Positions 21,725 to 33,047 of a DNA stretch of 64,000 nucleotides are shown piece by piece (within the stretch, counting starts at the first letter, position 1; each line of letters begins with the position of its first letter). The notes under the pieces were generated by a model that did no database searches, had not been told where the DNA came from, and saw only the letters and a list, made by a program, of their open reading frames with translations. The stretch covers positions 118,829,581-118,893,580 of the forward strand of contig CM055266.1 in NCBI GenBank assembly GCA_029237695.1, given 5' to 3'. The position numbers were made by a program, and so were the translations under genes. The DNA comes from Conchocele bisecta. Lineage: Eukaryota > Mollusca > Bivalvia > Lucinida > Thyasiridae.

Positions 21725-22221
21725 GTTGTGATCAAGGAGTCTCCAACGCGGCACAAACACGTGACTCCATAACCAGCAGTGTACGATCCCAAGAGGAAAG
21801 CAATGGTATGTTTAATAATATAGTTAATAGAAACAAATGCAACGACCAACCCACAAGACATAATACCCAATGAACTACAGAGGAAATAATCATTCCAGAA
21901 AGATAAAGTAAGTTACAAATGCAGGTACAGTACAATAAGACATGACTATATGTCGCATTGGAATGGTCAGTCACCATATTTCATTATGTGGATGTGACTG
22001 GAGAAATGGGGCTTATTGGATTTGTGATCAGTGTAGTCCATCATAAAATAGCACACTCATGTGGCTGATCGTGATCTACATTACTTATTAACAGCAGAAC
22101 ACGTGTCTCAGTAACGGAATGACAAACAGTACAGATCCTGATAAAACTGTGCAGATGCACAGGCTGACTGATCAAGATCTACATTGTTAGCAAAACGCAT
22201 AATCCGCATTTCTCCTGTCAC
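21725..22221 (+). repeat. 497-bp duplicated segment, copy 1 (protease end plus MITE)
   Basis: Nearly identical to 26085-26581 and of equal length. In copy 2 the left edge lies inside the retroelement protease ORF. The right edge in both copies coincides with the end of a MITE (21994-22221). Confidence 0.92.
21994..22221 (+). mobile_element. Foldback MITE, GTGACTGGAGAAATG family, 228 bp
   Basis: Begins GTGACTGGAGAAATGGGGCT and ends GCATTTCTCCTGTCAC, an imperfect TIR. An inner inverted pair is ATCAGTGTAG and CTACATTGTT. No coding capacity. Confidence 0.85.
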
Positions 22222-22297
22222 CGGGTAGGTGGTTGGGTCTACACAAACAAGCAAGCCTGGTGTCGAGGTCTTGTATGTATTGGATTATGGTGAATAT

Positions 22298-22706
22298 CTG
22301 AAATATATATAGTATATATTTGTAACACAAAATACAATCGGAATAGAGACGATCCACATCCAATCACTATCATATGGCGAGTGCCATCCTGTGTTTACCA
22401 TGCGATCGCGTAGGAATACACGATCGCAGGGCCAACACAGGGTTGCACAATGCATATACACGACACGATGAACAATAATGGCGGCCAGACAAATGGCCTC
22501 ATGAGAACAAAAGAACATAACAAAACCTCCTAAAAGCATATGCATGATATGTTGTAGTCCCAATTAGTCATTACAGAAGAAACATAGCATAACCATATTA
22601 TTAATGATACAAAACGAACGTACCTGAAATATATATAGTATATATTTGTAACACAAAATACAATCGGAATAGAGACGATCTACATCCAATAACTATCATA
22701 TTGCGA
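22298..22706 (+). repeat. Direct repeat, two about 82-bp copies 326 bp apart
   Basis: CTGAAATATATATAGTATAT followed by TTTGTAACACAAAATACAAT begins at 22298 and again at 22624; the copies run to about 22380 and 22706. Confidence 0.85.
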
Positions 22707-23172
22707 GGGCAATGGGGCATAGCGGTGAGCATGCAATTGTGTATTAGTGATACGCGCTACTAAACCTCCGCGTAATGACAAGCTATCGGCCATACGAAGT
22801 ACATGAAGTACATGTATTAAGAGTATACAGAACGTTTTGGAGAAACATGAAAACTACAACACATTATGTTTAACATTTATTGATAATCTGAAATACATTT
22901 AAATGAAAACATTCACATGAAAGACACAAATGCAATGATCCTATGACATACTCCCCCGCTTTAGAAAATGTCGTCACCGACATCCGCAAAATCATCTGAA
23001 ATGAAATGCAAAAATTGATTTTGACATGAAATAATACAATATTAGTGGGGAATGGGAGTACGTAATAGAATGGCAGTCAAAATACAACATACACGTCCTG
23101 TTGACTGAAGGTATAATAAAACATGTTGGTAGTACTAAATGTGATATTAAAATAAACTATAATACAGAGTAC

Positions 23173-23173
<1 letters not shown>

Positions 23174-23207
<34 letters not shown>

Positions 23208-23269
23208 GTGATGGTGATGGTGATGGTGATGGTGATGGTGATGGTGATGGTGATGGTGATGGTGGTGGT

Positions 23270-23319
<50 letters not shown>

Positions 23320-23362
23320 TGACGATGACGATGACGATGACGATGATGATGATGATGATGAT
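23174..23362 (+). repeat. Compound trinucleotide/hexanucleotide array
   Basis: (GAT)n, then (GGTGAT)n, (GGT)n, (GGC)n, (GATGAC)n and (GAT)n in succession over about 190 bp. ORFs here (Met, Ala, Ser, Pro runs) are repeat artefacts. It lies between the integrase C-terminus and the presumed 3' end of the Ty3/gypsy-type fragment. Confidence 0.97.
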
Positions 23363-23398
23363 CTCTTCACTGTGACCCCTGACGAACTCACCTATAGC

Positions 23399-24790
23399 CT
23401 ACCCGATCTCCCAGTCCTTCAATCTCATCCACTGTGGTGGAGCACTTGTCCGCTGTGGTCTAGCAGAAGGCGACTCAGGCGTTGGCATTCCTCTCGGATA
23501 AACTCCAAGCTGACGTGGTGACCGTCTCATGGGTATTACGTATGGCTCTGGAGTTCCAGGGGAAACATCACTATCCGATCTGTCATCTGAGCTTCTCCAG
23601 TCATCATCTTCAGCGGCAGGACCAGGGAGAACATCATCATGTTGCGCAGGTGTCAATCTGGATACATCTGGAGCTGGTAAGGTCATACACGGCAGGAGGT
23701 GATTGCGGTATAGAGTCTTCATACGTCCTGATGAATTCTCTTTCCGCACCTTGAAAACAGGGATGTCGACGTCTGGTTGTTCGATGACAATATACGGATC
23801 CTGTTCCCAAATGTCCGACAGCTTGTGTTTCCATTTCAGCCCCACGTTCCTGATGAGAACTCTGTCTCCTGGCTCTATCTTGTTCTCCCTGACTCGCAAA
23901 TCATAATGCGCCTTGTGCCGCTCTGCCTGATTCTTGGCGACATCGCTCGCGCGTTGATATGCTGTTCACAACCTGGACTGCAATTTCTGTGAGTAGTCTG
24001 CATAACTGCTTCCCGTTGTACAGTTCGGCTGTACACCTAGAAATGCGTCCACAGCTAGACGAGGGGATCGACCGAACATCAATCTGAATGGGGAGTCACC
24101 GGTGCTTTCGTGGTGAGTGGCGTTATATGCGTGCACCATCGTCGGGACGTGGGATTTCCAGTCGCTCTTTTGCTCCAGTCCAAGTGTTCCCAACATCCGG
24201 ATGAGGGTCTTGGTTGAATCGTTCCACTTGTTCATTGCCCATAGGGTGGTAGGGAGTTGTTCGAATCTTCTTGATCTTGGCTATACTGCACAGGCGTTTG
24301 ATGGTTTTAGATTCAAAATGTTGTCCTCTGTCGCTATGCAGTTTGCAAGGAAAGCCGTAATGCAGGAAGAAATTATCGAACAATACCCTGGCCGTGGTGC
24401 GGGCTGTCTGGTTGCGCGTAGGAATCGCCTGGGCGTACCGCGTAAAGTGGTCATGATGACCAGCACGTTCTCGTACCCACCCTTCGACATCTCCAATGAA
24501 AGATAGTCTATACATACCATTTCCATTGGAGCATGCGATTGTATGGGCACTAACTCCGCAGCAAGCTTTGGAGCAACCTTCTGGTGAACGCACCGTTCAC
24601 ACTGAGCCACTCTCCGTTGTATATCGGCGTCCATACCCGGCCAATGGAACCGCTCCTTGACGAGTGATGTGGTTCTGTCGCGTCCCTGGTGTCCGAGGTC
24701 GTCATGAAGTGCAGCAATGATGGTGTCTTTCCGGCGAAGAGCCTAGAGCACGAACTGAGGTTTCGTATGAGGAATGGACCTACGAAGTCA
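23399..24790 (-). pseudogene. Retroelement integrase with C-terminal extension, frameshifted
   Basis: The zinc-binding HHCC domain is recognisable: HDDLGHQGR (about 24700) and CERCVHQK (about 24590). The catalytic core shows VCIDYLSLE, HSDRGQHF and QVERFN; counting from the second Asp to this Glu gives the usual 35-residue gap. After VERFN come KSDWKSHVPTMVHAYNATHH and an SPFRLMFGR segment. A C-terminal module has PGDRVLIRN, KWKHKLSDIWE and a tail rich in Asp, Ser and Pro. Frame changes lie near 24690, 24465, 24215 and 23960, and an in-frame stop precedes the HHCC part near 24740, so no intact protein is made. Confidence 0.85.
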
Positions 24791-24804
24791 ACTGCGTTGC
24801 GCAC

Positions 24805-25440
24805 CTGCATTCAGAGTTTCAGATTGCACAGGCTATACGCAAGTTTCTTAGAGGACAAGCGAAACGCATTCTGCTGCCAATGGGACCATCAGCTACAGTA
24901 TCTGCAATGCTGGAAAAGCTTGAGAATGTTTTTGGCAACGTCGCCACAGGCCAGACCGTGCTGCAAGAGTTTTATTCATCCAGCCAACGTGCAGATGAAT
25001 CAGTTTTCGCCTGGAGTTTGAGACTAGAGGAAATACTACAGATCGCCATCGACAAAGGGCACATCGAACCGGAAAAGAGGAATGCCATGCCGAGGAGCAA
25101 GTTTTGGAGGGCCTTGCGCAGCGAAAAGTTAAAGAACGCCACAAGAGTCCACTACGAAACCATCCACGATTTTGAACTATTGCGGAGAGAAGTACGTGCA
25201 GAGGACTACGAAATCAAGTTGGCAACTGGCCCCCAACATCATCCAATGCAAGCCCAGGAAAGCGACAAATTCCACCGAATAATGAAAAGAATGGCGTAAC
25301 TTGAAAAGCAAGTAAAGGCACTAAACCGGACAAGAAGAGGTCGACGAAGGTTCATTGAAGAGACCGATCACAAGCAGACAGAGGAGACAGACCGACAAGA
25401 GACGAAACCGAAAGTGATATCTAGTAATTTAAACTAGAAG
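24805..25440 (+). pseudogene. Retroelement gag (capsid) fragment, 5' truncated
   Basis: Reads from FQIAQAIRKFLRGQAKRILL (about 24815) through TVSAMLEKLENVFGN, EFYSSSQRADESVFAWSLRL and KFWRALRSEKLKNATR to a stop at 25299. It resembles the capsid-type gag of Ty3/gypsy elements (also related to PNMA genes), which forms the particle shell. The N-terminal portion is missing at the inversion junction. A basic stretch follows the stop (about 25300-25360), but no zinc knuckle is visible. Confidence 0.75.
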
Positions 25441-25499
25441 GTGTCTCCATCGAAGGGCAGAGAGGAGACACACACGACAAAAGCCCTAAGCCAAAAGTA

Positions 25500-26132
25500 G
25501 CTACGAACATAATTGGACACGCCAATGAATCCACGATACGGTTTTGTGGAGTAACAACGGATGCACTAATCGACAGTGGCTCAATGATCACGACGGTCTC
25601 AGAGGAATTATACAATGACCTCAGTCATAGGCCAACTCTCAAGCCTCTCGCCGACTTTGACGTTACGGGTCAAGACGGAAACCGATTGCCATTCATTGGA
25701 TACATTGATGCCACCATCTGCACACGATTCTTGGATGGAAACGATGTCCATGTAACTGTGCTGGTAATGCCTACCACACAGTACAGCGCAACAGTTCCAG
25801 GCGTGTTAGGAACCAACGTTATTCGGCTATACAAGGATAAGTGTGATCAGACTACACCGATACCACCTGAGTGGAAAGGTGCATTTGTTGCTGTACAAAA
25901 CGGATCCGTTGGAACAGTGAGATCAACAAATCAACGCAACGTCCAGATTCAGCCAATGCAAACAATCACCCTCACTGGATGTGTGCGAAAGAACAAGGTT
26001 GTCGAATCCGCCGTGACAGAGCGGGCCACCGGGACATCGTCACGGATTGGAGTGTGCCCAAGGATAGTGGAATGCAACAAACTTGTTGTGATCAAGGAGT
26101 CTCCAACGCGGCACAAACACGTGACTCCATAA
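25500..26132 (+). CDS. Retroelement aspartic protease
   Basis: The catalytic motif TDALIDSGSMITTVS lies at about 25558-25602, with a downstream hydrophobic GVLGTNVIRLY (about 25800) consistent with the family's second conserved block. Such proteases cut the gag-pol polyprotein. The open frame from 25584 runs 182 codons; the signal upstream (NIIGHANES, about 25508) is in the same frame. It ends KESPTRHKHVTP in the segment that is duplicated at 21725. Confidence 0.75.
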   Translation, partial: ATNIIGHANESTIRFCGVTTDALIDSGSMITTVSEELYNDLSHRPTLKPLADFDVTGQDGNRLPFIGYIDATICTRFLDGNDVHVTVLVMPTTQYSATVPGVLGTNVIRLYKDKCDQTTPIPPEWKGAFVAVQNGSVGTVRSTNQRNVQIQPMQTITLTGCVRKNKVVESAVTERATGTSSRIGVCPRIVECNKLVVIKESPTRHKHVTP

Positions 26133-26581
26133 CCAGCAGTGTACGATCCCAAGAGAAAAGCAATGGTATGTTTAATATTATATTTAATAGAAACAAATGC
26201 AACGACCAATCCACAAGACATAATACCCAATGAACTACAGAGGAAATAATCATTCCAGAAAGATAAAGTAAGTTACAAATGCAGGTACAGTACAATAAGA
26301 CATGACTATATGTCGCATTGGAATGGTCAGTCACCATATTTCATTATGTGGATGTGACTGGAGAAATGGGGCTTATTGGATTTGTGATCAGTGTAGTCCA
26401 TCATAAAATAGCACACTTATGTGGCTGATCGTGATCTACATTACTTATTAACAGCAGAACACGTGTCTCAGTAACGGAATGACAAACAGTACAGATCCTG
26501 ATAAAACTGTGCAGATGCACAGGCTGACTGATCAATATCTACATTGTTCGCAAAACGCATACTCCGCATTTCTCCAGTCAC
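26085..26581 (+). repeat. 497-bp duplicated segment, copy 2
   Basis: Matches 21725-22221. It includes the last 16 codons of the protease ORF, a roughly 220-bp unique stretch and the MITE at 26354-26581. Confidence 0.92.
26354..26581 (+). mobile_element. Foldback MITE, GTGACTGGAGAAATG family, 228 bp
   Basis: Starts GTGACTGGAGAAATGGGGCT and ends GCATTTCTCCAGTCAC, the reverse complement of its own start. Confidence 0.85.
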
Positions 26582-27828
26582 AACTACATATTAGTTCACT
26601 TGGGCGTTGAACATGGCTAGTATGGCGACTCAGAAACAAAAACTTGTGTAAACACTATTACCAAGAAAGCCTCCATCAAAATTAGCACATTGTACAGTAT
26701 TATTATTCGTCCTGGATTATAGTATACATCAGCAACTACATGGAACACATTGTTAAAAACCAACATCCAGAAACTAGAAAATGGTCACTATATAGAAATT
26801 CTCGACTTATACCACCTTTTACATGTCGTCGAACCCCGGGGTAAAGTTATATAGACCACATATATTAGTCTCTCTGGATCATCTGGAACAAGTTTAAAAC
26901 AATCACGCAATAATAGAAAACTAGATGGCCGCAGCTCGCATATCGCGCCCGTCGAGACTTTGGAAGTATACCGAAAAACGTTAACCAAACACTTTAACAA
27001 AAAACTTTAACCCGTACGCACGTATGTACGTCTATGTGCCGACTATATATATATCGTGCTGTCCGCAAGCAGCTCGACAAAAAAATGAATGGACTGAAAC
27101 TATTAACAAGTTTATATTCTGAATATTTATTCAGATATTTATTTGATGTTCTGATGGTATAGCCATTTCACATAAACTGGCTACTAAAAATGTATTAAAC
27201 AGACGACTGCGTACTGGTTTGTTTTTTTGTTATTGTTGTTGGGTTTTTTAGTGGGAGAGGTGGGGTTGTTTCATATCCTCTATATTATTACGTCCTTGGA
27301 AGTACTTACTACATTAAGTACACAACGTTCCCTAGAGCAAGGTATTCCATGGTTTTGGTTTGCTTACCAGATCGCTACATTCAGAGTACCACAGACAGTA
27401 AATCGAATACTCCCTCGCGCAAGGGGGCATTTCGTTGTAAGTCTCGGATAGCAACACTAGCTGCCCAAGTATCGCTTGAACAAGAAGAGTTCTCCAACAC
27501 CAGTTAAGAAATACTGTTTTTGAACTGTATTTCAATCGAGTCCATGCCATGTGACGGGTTGTCAGAGATCCAACTATATTTGGATTCGAGTTGGAATTCT
27601 GCTACTTTCAGTGCTACTCGGGTTAATCGAGTTAAACCCGGGACTTACAACGAAAAACATCTTAAACACCCCCAAAACAAATGCCTTAAATGCGCATAGG
27701 ATGTTTCCATTTATCTCTATCTTCAAACCCCAAGTGGGGACTTAGCCAGGCATGCGTCAATCTTACAAGGTGGTTAGTAGAGTAAACGTTGCAGTAACAT
27801 ACATGAAGTATGTAAAGTGGAGGGTTAA
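26582..27828. other. Unassigned DNA
   Basis: No supported gene. An open stretch at 27551-27745 includes LGLIELNPGLT, which recalls the start of some LINE ORF2 proteins but is too short to call. A - strand ORF at 27000-26788 has no recognised motif. Confidence 0.5.
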
Positions 27829-28275
27829 TTAGATAAAAGTAAAAACAGATCTGAGAACATACGGTGAGGGACAGTGGTCAATCTGGCAGATAGCCAGGTT
27901 GAACTGTTCTATTGAGGGTAATGTTGGAACCCCTATTGGGAGGGAGTTCCATACTGATATTGTATGAAGAAAGAAGGAAATATTATAATAGTATTTCGTG
28001 GTAGTTGGTAAGCGGTATAGGAGAGGGTGAGAATGTCGCATTTGCCTGGGATTTAAGGACATACATGAATGGCTAGGTATGGCAACAAGGTCATTTGTGA
28101 TTTTGTACAGCATAGACAATCGGTTGTCTATGCGTCGGAGTGCGAGAGACTGCCACTCTATGACTTTTGGAATTTCAGTAACACTAGATGTGCGGTCATA
28201 GTTGCGCATGGTCCAGCGAGCTGCCCTCCATTGAATGATCTCGAGCTGGTAGAGTGCAGTATCTGTATGGTGTGA
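27829..28275 (-). pseudogene. LINE RT C-terminal fragment (CR1/L2-like tail)
   Basis: Reads MRNYDRTSSVTE, LALRRIDNRLSMLYKI, RHSHPLLYRLPTTTKYYY, VWNSLPIGVPTLPSIEQFN and ends in VLRSVFTFI. This is the conserved tail of CR1/L2-group reverse transcriptases. The frame continues upstream of the Met towards 28275 (QLEIIQWRAARWT). It is a 5'-truncated copy with only the last roughly 140 residues. Confidence 0.85.
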
Positions 28276-28499
28276 CCAGACGGTTTAGTAGTTGCGGTGT
28301 TTTTAGTAGTTGCGGCGATTATCTTGGATCTATATATATTGACTCAGATAAACAAGTGCAATAAAACTGCTCTTGCATATTTATATAATATATTTTCTTC
28401 TGGTAGTCAGGTTCGGAGATTATCATCCCGATACTAGTATACCATTTATTCCCGGTTATCATGGAGATCTAGTATTGTTCCGCCTGTATATGATTGCTG

Positions 28500-28556
28500 T
28501 TGAATGGGTGTAACGTCCCAATACAATCAAATTAAATCAATCAATCAATCAAAATG
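28500..28556 (+). repeat. Non-LTR/SINE 3' tail with (ATCA)n
   Basis: GGGTGTAACGTCCCAATACA followed by AAATCAATCAATCAATCAAA, the shape of a short retroelement tail. Confidence 0.5.
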
Positions 28557-29745
28557 TAATGTAAAAGCTCGTTTTATTATCCTGTTCTCAATTGTATGTA
28601 TGTATATATTTCACTTGCCATTCAGTAGGCTCAAATTGTTCTTTATGGGAATTAAATAATTGTATAATTGTGTCACTATTCCACTAGTTATACAGATATA
28701 ATCATTCAGAAATATTTATTTTACTGATAGTGACGCGCTGTGGTATAAGGCTATTTTCATATGCAAATGAGACATGCTATTTTTTAATTATTTATACTAA
28801 TAAAATGTGTCACCTGAAAAAAAACAACATTTTCGACAGTTTATAAAGTATCTTCATTGCACATCAAAAAATAAATACAGACAATAAATAGTAATGTCAG
28901 TTAATATTTTAAGGAAACACGGTTATCGTCCCTGATATCAGTGTGAAAATTTACGTCTGATATAACATGTATAATAATGCCAATCAATAAGTGGGGTAAT
29001 GGTGAATTAATGTTTATTTTGCCAGAAAATGCCTCAGATGATGTATCTGATATCCCGGAACCAACGGCCTCTGGGAAAAGTCGTCGAGTGTTCCCATAGA
29101 AATATTAGAATTGATAAACTATCTCTAAACGTAAACCAGCTACGTAGCTTCAACGTAGTTGCAATGTTGTCAAAACGTACAAGATGATTTTGTTATGAAA
29201 TTACGTCTATAGTACAAGAACACGCTTGTTGACTATGGTGTACAACGTAGTCAACAATAGTTTTCTTGTACTATACATGTATATGTAATTTCATTACATT
29301 GCTTTGCTGCAGTGCCATGTAATTACGTGGATAGTACGAACATAAAAGGTTTCTGCATTTTATAGGAAATGAACAGCTCCAGCCATATTAACTGTACCCC
29401 TACATATCCCTGTATGCCATTAGAACGCAAATCGGCGGGTATAGTTCTATGGTCCTGGATTAAGTAACAATGTACAGGGTTGACTATTATCATTTTATCG
29501 TGGGACCATGATTATTGATATCTAATCCGGGGCCGTGGTACTACCCCGTGAAAATTGCATATTTATGCAATTAATGTTTGTAATACAGCTTAAACATGGC
29601 GTCATATATGTACAAACACATATGCGACTATTTGTTACATAGGAACATGTAAAAATAGACCTATCTTACCAATTGTGTGTTAACACCTCGCAGTTTCAAA
29701 CCAATACTTACATACATGTGTAGTCGCCGCTTTTCCCGGCGTCGT
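28557..29745. other. Intergenic AT-rich DNA with one foldback
   Basis: No gene supported. An imperfect foldback at about 29185-29305 pairs ATAGTACAAGAA with TTCTTGTACTAT and GTTGACTA with TAGTCAAC. Confidence 0.5.
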
Positions 29746-29756
29746 CGTCGGCGTCG

Positions 29757-29801
<45 letters not shown>
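29746..29801 (+). repeat. (CGT)n microsatellite
   Basis: About a dozen CGT units with a few interruptions, abutting the 149-bp tandem array. Confidence 0.95.
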
Positions 29802-29803
29802 AT

Positions 29804-30355
29804 GTGAGTATTTGGAACACACTCATGCCGCCATTAACATGACATTTACCTTTGTTTTACCTTCACATTTTTGCGGAAACACTTGGCCATTTTGTTTGCG
29901 TCAAAAGGTTTGTACTTGACGGATCGCTTCAATATTCGGAGACTTGATACATGTGAGCATTTGGAACACACTCATGCCGCCATTAACATGACATTTACCT
30001 TTGTTTTACCTTCACATTTTTGCGGAAACACTTGGCCATTTTGTTTGCGTCAAAAAGTTTGTACTTGACGGATTACTTCAATATTCGGAGACTTGATACA
30101 TGTGAGCATTTGGAACACAATCATGCCGCCATTAACATGACATTTAACCCTTTGTTTTCATTCACATTTTTGGGTAACACTTGGCATTTTGTTTGCGTCA
30201 AATAGTTGTATACGGATTACTTCAATATTCGGAGACTTGATACATGTGAGCATTTGGAACACAATCATGCCGCCATTAACATGACATTTACCTTTTCTCT
30301 ACCTTCACATTTTTGCGGAAACACTTATAATAGCCATTTTTCCCGTCAAAAAGTT
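29804..30355 (+). repeat. 149-bp tandem array, four units, upstream of SMC1A
   Basis: Units begin GTGAG(T/C)ATTTGGAACACA at 29804, 29953, 30102 and 30246 and include CATGCCGCCATTAACATGAC, TTTGCGGAAACACTTG and ATATTCGGAGACTTG. Short ORFs across it repeat the same residues and are artefacts. Confidence 0.93.
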
Positions 30356-30450
30356 TGTGCAAGTTTCTTCATCATGGCGCGACACCACTTCTGTTTGTCA
30401 TCCAATTCCAAAAATGGACAAAAGATGGACCGTTTTGCCTACTCTCTGCA

Positions 30451-30796
30451 TTAAGCTATTAACTGCCTCTCTATAGGCACACCATAGTCCATGTGAACAT
30501 GACCCTTGTCGGTTCGTCGGTAGGTATATGGTCGAGTGTTTTATTTAATTTTACCTGAAAAAATGCAACATATCGCACGCACGCACGCACGCACGGAGGG
30601 GACAGATAAATATCGCCTTTTCGTATTATAGTCGTAGATAGAGCCTGTTGTAGATATTATAATCAAGTCAGACCGGGAAAATTGCGCTAATTTTGCAGAA
30701 TGTTTAGATTTTTTGCATTGCTATGTTTTGCAGCAATCTGATTAAGTTTTCTCGATGATATAACACTTGAATTAACTATCAAAATACATATTCAAG
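30451..30796 (+). promoter_or_regulatory. Presumed SMC1A 5' flank and 5' UTR
   Basis: The 346 bp between the tandem array and the SMC1A ATG. It contains a short (CACG)n run near 30575 and is otherwise AT-rich. I see no convincing TATA box or initiator, and a non-coding first exon further upstream cannot be excluded. The location is by position only. Confidence 0.3.
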
Positions 30797-30908
30797 ATGC
30801 CTGGCTATTTGAAATATATCGAAGTTGAAAACTTCAAATCGTATCTTGGCAAACAAAAAATTGGTCCGTTCAAAAATTTTTCTGCGATTATTGGACCGAA
30901 TGGATCAG
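30797..30908 (+). CDS. SMC1A: SMC1A coding exon 1
   Basis: ATG at 30797 opens [20 protein letters not shown], the first beta strands of the ATPase head. It runs into IIGPNGSG, the Walker A P-loop, and the exon ends after the first base of the Gly38 codon (donor GTATTG, a weak match). This start agrees with the short N-terminus of the family, where ENFKSY begins about 11 residues in. The Walker A lysine and serine are supplied by exon 2, so the nucleotide-binding loop is split by an intron. Confidence 0.95.
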
Positions 30909-32970
30909 GTATTGAAGCAGTCAGTACAAGCCCGATCGCATGAATCACGCTATTATTATACGCCTGACCTACGAAGTATGTCAAGCGGTATATAGTTTTT
31001 GTCATTCCGTCCGTCCATAAGATTTGCATTTAAGTTTTTATTTGTCGGTCCAGGCGTCAACCAGGGGTATCTGTGACCCTTTGTTCACTTGCTCTACTCC
31101 ACTATGTTCTGATAATATTTTCAGGTCCACCAAGGTTACTGATTGAATTTATCATGATTCGATCAAACAAACATAACGTTTTGACCATTCAGTTTACGGG
31201 ACATACATTTAAAACCCAGTCATAATTTATACAGCTGGCATTCTGGAACATTGGGGGAAAATTCCCTAATCCCGCTCTGTAAATCATCATTTTCGTCATC
31301 ATAAATATTACTGTTAGAATTAGTCTAGCGACAAATGAACTAAAGATAATTTTCAATAAATAAACAAATTTCATGAATATGAACTTAAACTTGATCTAAC
31401 TGCCGGAATTTAGTTGTTAATAACGCCAGAAAATAGTTAAATTAATTAAGGAAAAGTCGTATTTTTCCCCTGCGCATGAGCGTGCTCTTCAATAAGAATA
31501 CACATATGGTCTATGTCGAAGGGTTTATAGGTTTCGTATTTCTGTCCGTCCGTAAAATTTGCATTAATGTTTGTGGGTTCCCATTATCTCTGAAACCGTA
31601 ACTTGAAGCTTCATATACTAATTACAGACAGGTCAGACCATGGTCATGTCGGCCCATGGACGAGTCGGACCATTGTCTTTTGTTGGTGATCCAACTCGTC
31701 TTCGCAAATCAATAATGTGGTCTATTAGGCATGGTCCGGCCTGTCCATACATCTTCATATACTGTCATTTCGGCTAATTCTGTGCATCGGCTAATGCGCA
31801 ATTCACGTCAGATTTAGCCATGCGTATGTCATAAACTATTTGGATTTTGGAATAAACAAGCTGATGAATTGCTACACTGTGGCACAATTTTATCACATTC
31901 CGATAGTTTGGTAAAAAGTTATTCCGAATATAGTCAAAATGTGTAAAATCCTCAGCCCTGCTGATGGAATAGCTGTCTTATTTACTAAATTAACTGTTAA
32001 ACCAAGAAACTAACCTGCCATGATGTCACTGGCTAGTTCTGCTTCAAGTTTAATACCAATTTTGCTATGCTGATCTAGTATGCTGCTCGCCATTTTGTTT
32101 ACACTGCCAGATGCGCAGCATTAGCCAAAACAAATGTGACGTTGCAAACACGCATGTGATGTCATACATCACACAATTTACGTCACTTACTGACGTCGGA
32201 ACGTTATGACATTTTACCTGCACGAACGTTTTTGAACTGCATTGAATATTCAGGAAAGTTTGACCGAATATGGAGATGGTAATGCCATATAAATTTGTTT
32301 GGAAAGCCGGTGGTGCGCAGAATTAGCAGACACCATTGTACTTCTTTATACCCGTGGCATACGAAGTATGTCGAGTGGTACATAGTTTTCGTAATTCCGT
32401 TTGTCTGTTTGTCCATCCTTCCACGTTAAAGTTTTGGGTACCCATTATCTCTGTAATAGTAAGTCGGATTGATATCAAACTCAATTTACTTCCCCATCAT
32501 CATCCATATTTTCATTCCATACTACACTCGTGCCTTCTTGTCCAAGGTCAAGGTCAAATTGTTTAGAAATTTGCGTCCGTAAACTTTGCGATAAATTTTC
32601 GGGGACCCATTATCTCTGCAACGGTAAGCCGTATTGACTTCAAACTTCATATAATTCCTTATCATCATCCATATTTTCATTCGATACCACACCCATGCGG
32701 CCTTCATGTCAAGGTAAATATTAGAAATTTGTGTTAATGTTTTTTTTAAATATTTGCATTATTTGTCGGTCCAGGCGACGGTCGAGGTGTATACATGAGC
32801 CCCTGTATACATGAGCCCCTGCTCACTTTGTTATCATCAGCCATATTTTCATTCTATAGCTTTCTTGCCCAAGGTCAAGGCCAATGGACTTACATAGAAA
32901 ATATTTGTTGGTCAGACCAGGCTGTGGGTATCCGTGAGCCCTTGCTCACTTGCTCTGATTTCTATTGCAG
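30909..32970 (+). other. SMC1A intron 1, repeat-derived
   Basis: Contains dispersed fragments of a family with TACGAAGTATGTC, CCGTCCGTCCAT and CCCATTATCTCTG (31000-31130, 31500-31620, 32340-32720, 32760-32960). Related fragments lie in intron 12 (58600-58850) and intron 13 (59290-59450). No gene. Confidence 0.6.
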
Positions 32971-33047
32971 GAAAGTCAAACTTGATGGATGCCATTAGTT
33001 TTGTTCTGGGTGAAAAAACTTCTAATCTCCGAGTTCGACGTCTCAGT
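32971..33047 (+). CDS. SMC1A: SMC1A coding exon 2
   Basis: Acceptor TTCTATTGCAG, donor AGT|GTAAGT. It completes Walker A with [20 protein letters not shown]; Lys39 and Ser40 contact ATP phosphate and Mg2+. Ends RVRRLS, phase 0. Confidence 0.95.

Larger units (their letters stand above)
22860..26582. mobile_element. Rearranged Ty3/gypsy-type retroelement, two halves in opposite orientation
   Basis: Integrase reads on the - strand from about 24790 to 23399. Gag and protease read on the + strand from about 24805 to 26132. RT and RNase H are missing. The halves meet head to head between about 24780 and 24810. Neither LTR is recognisable, and no primer-binding site is seen. Confidence 0.8.

Noticed and set aside
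22285..22563. A - strand ORF of 92 codons as a gene
   Set aside because: No recognisable motif and the DNA overlaps a direct repeat; not supported.
29677..30454. Small + strand ORFs sharing DTCEHLEHTHAAINMTFTF
   Set aside because: They are repeats of the 149-bp tandem unit.
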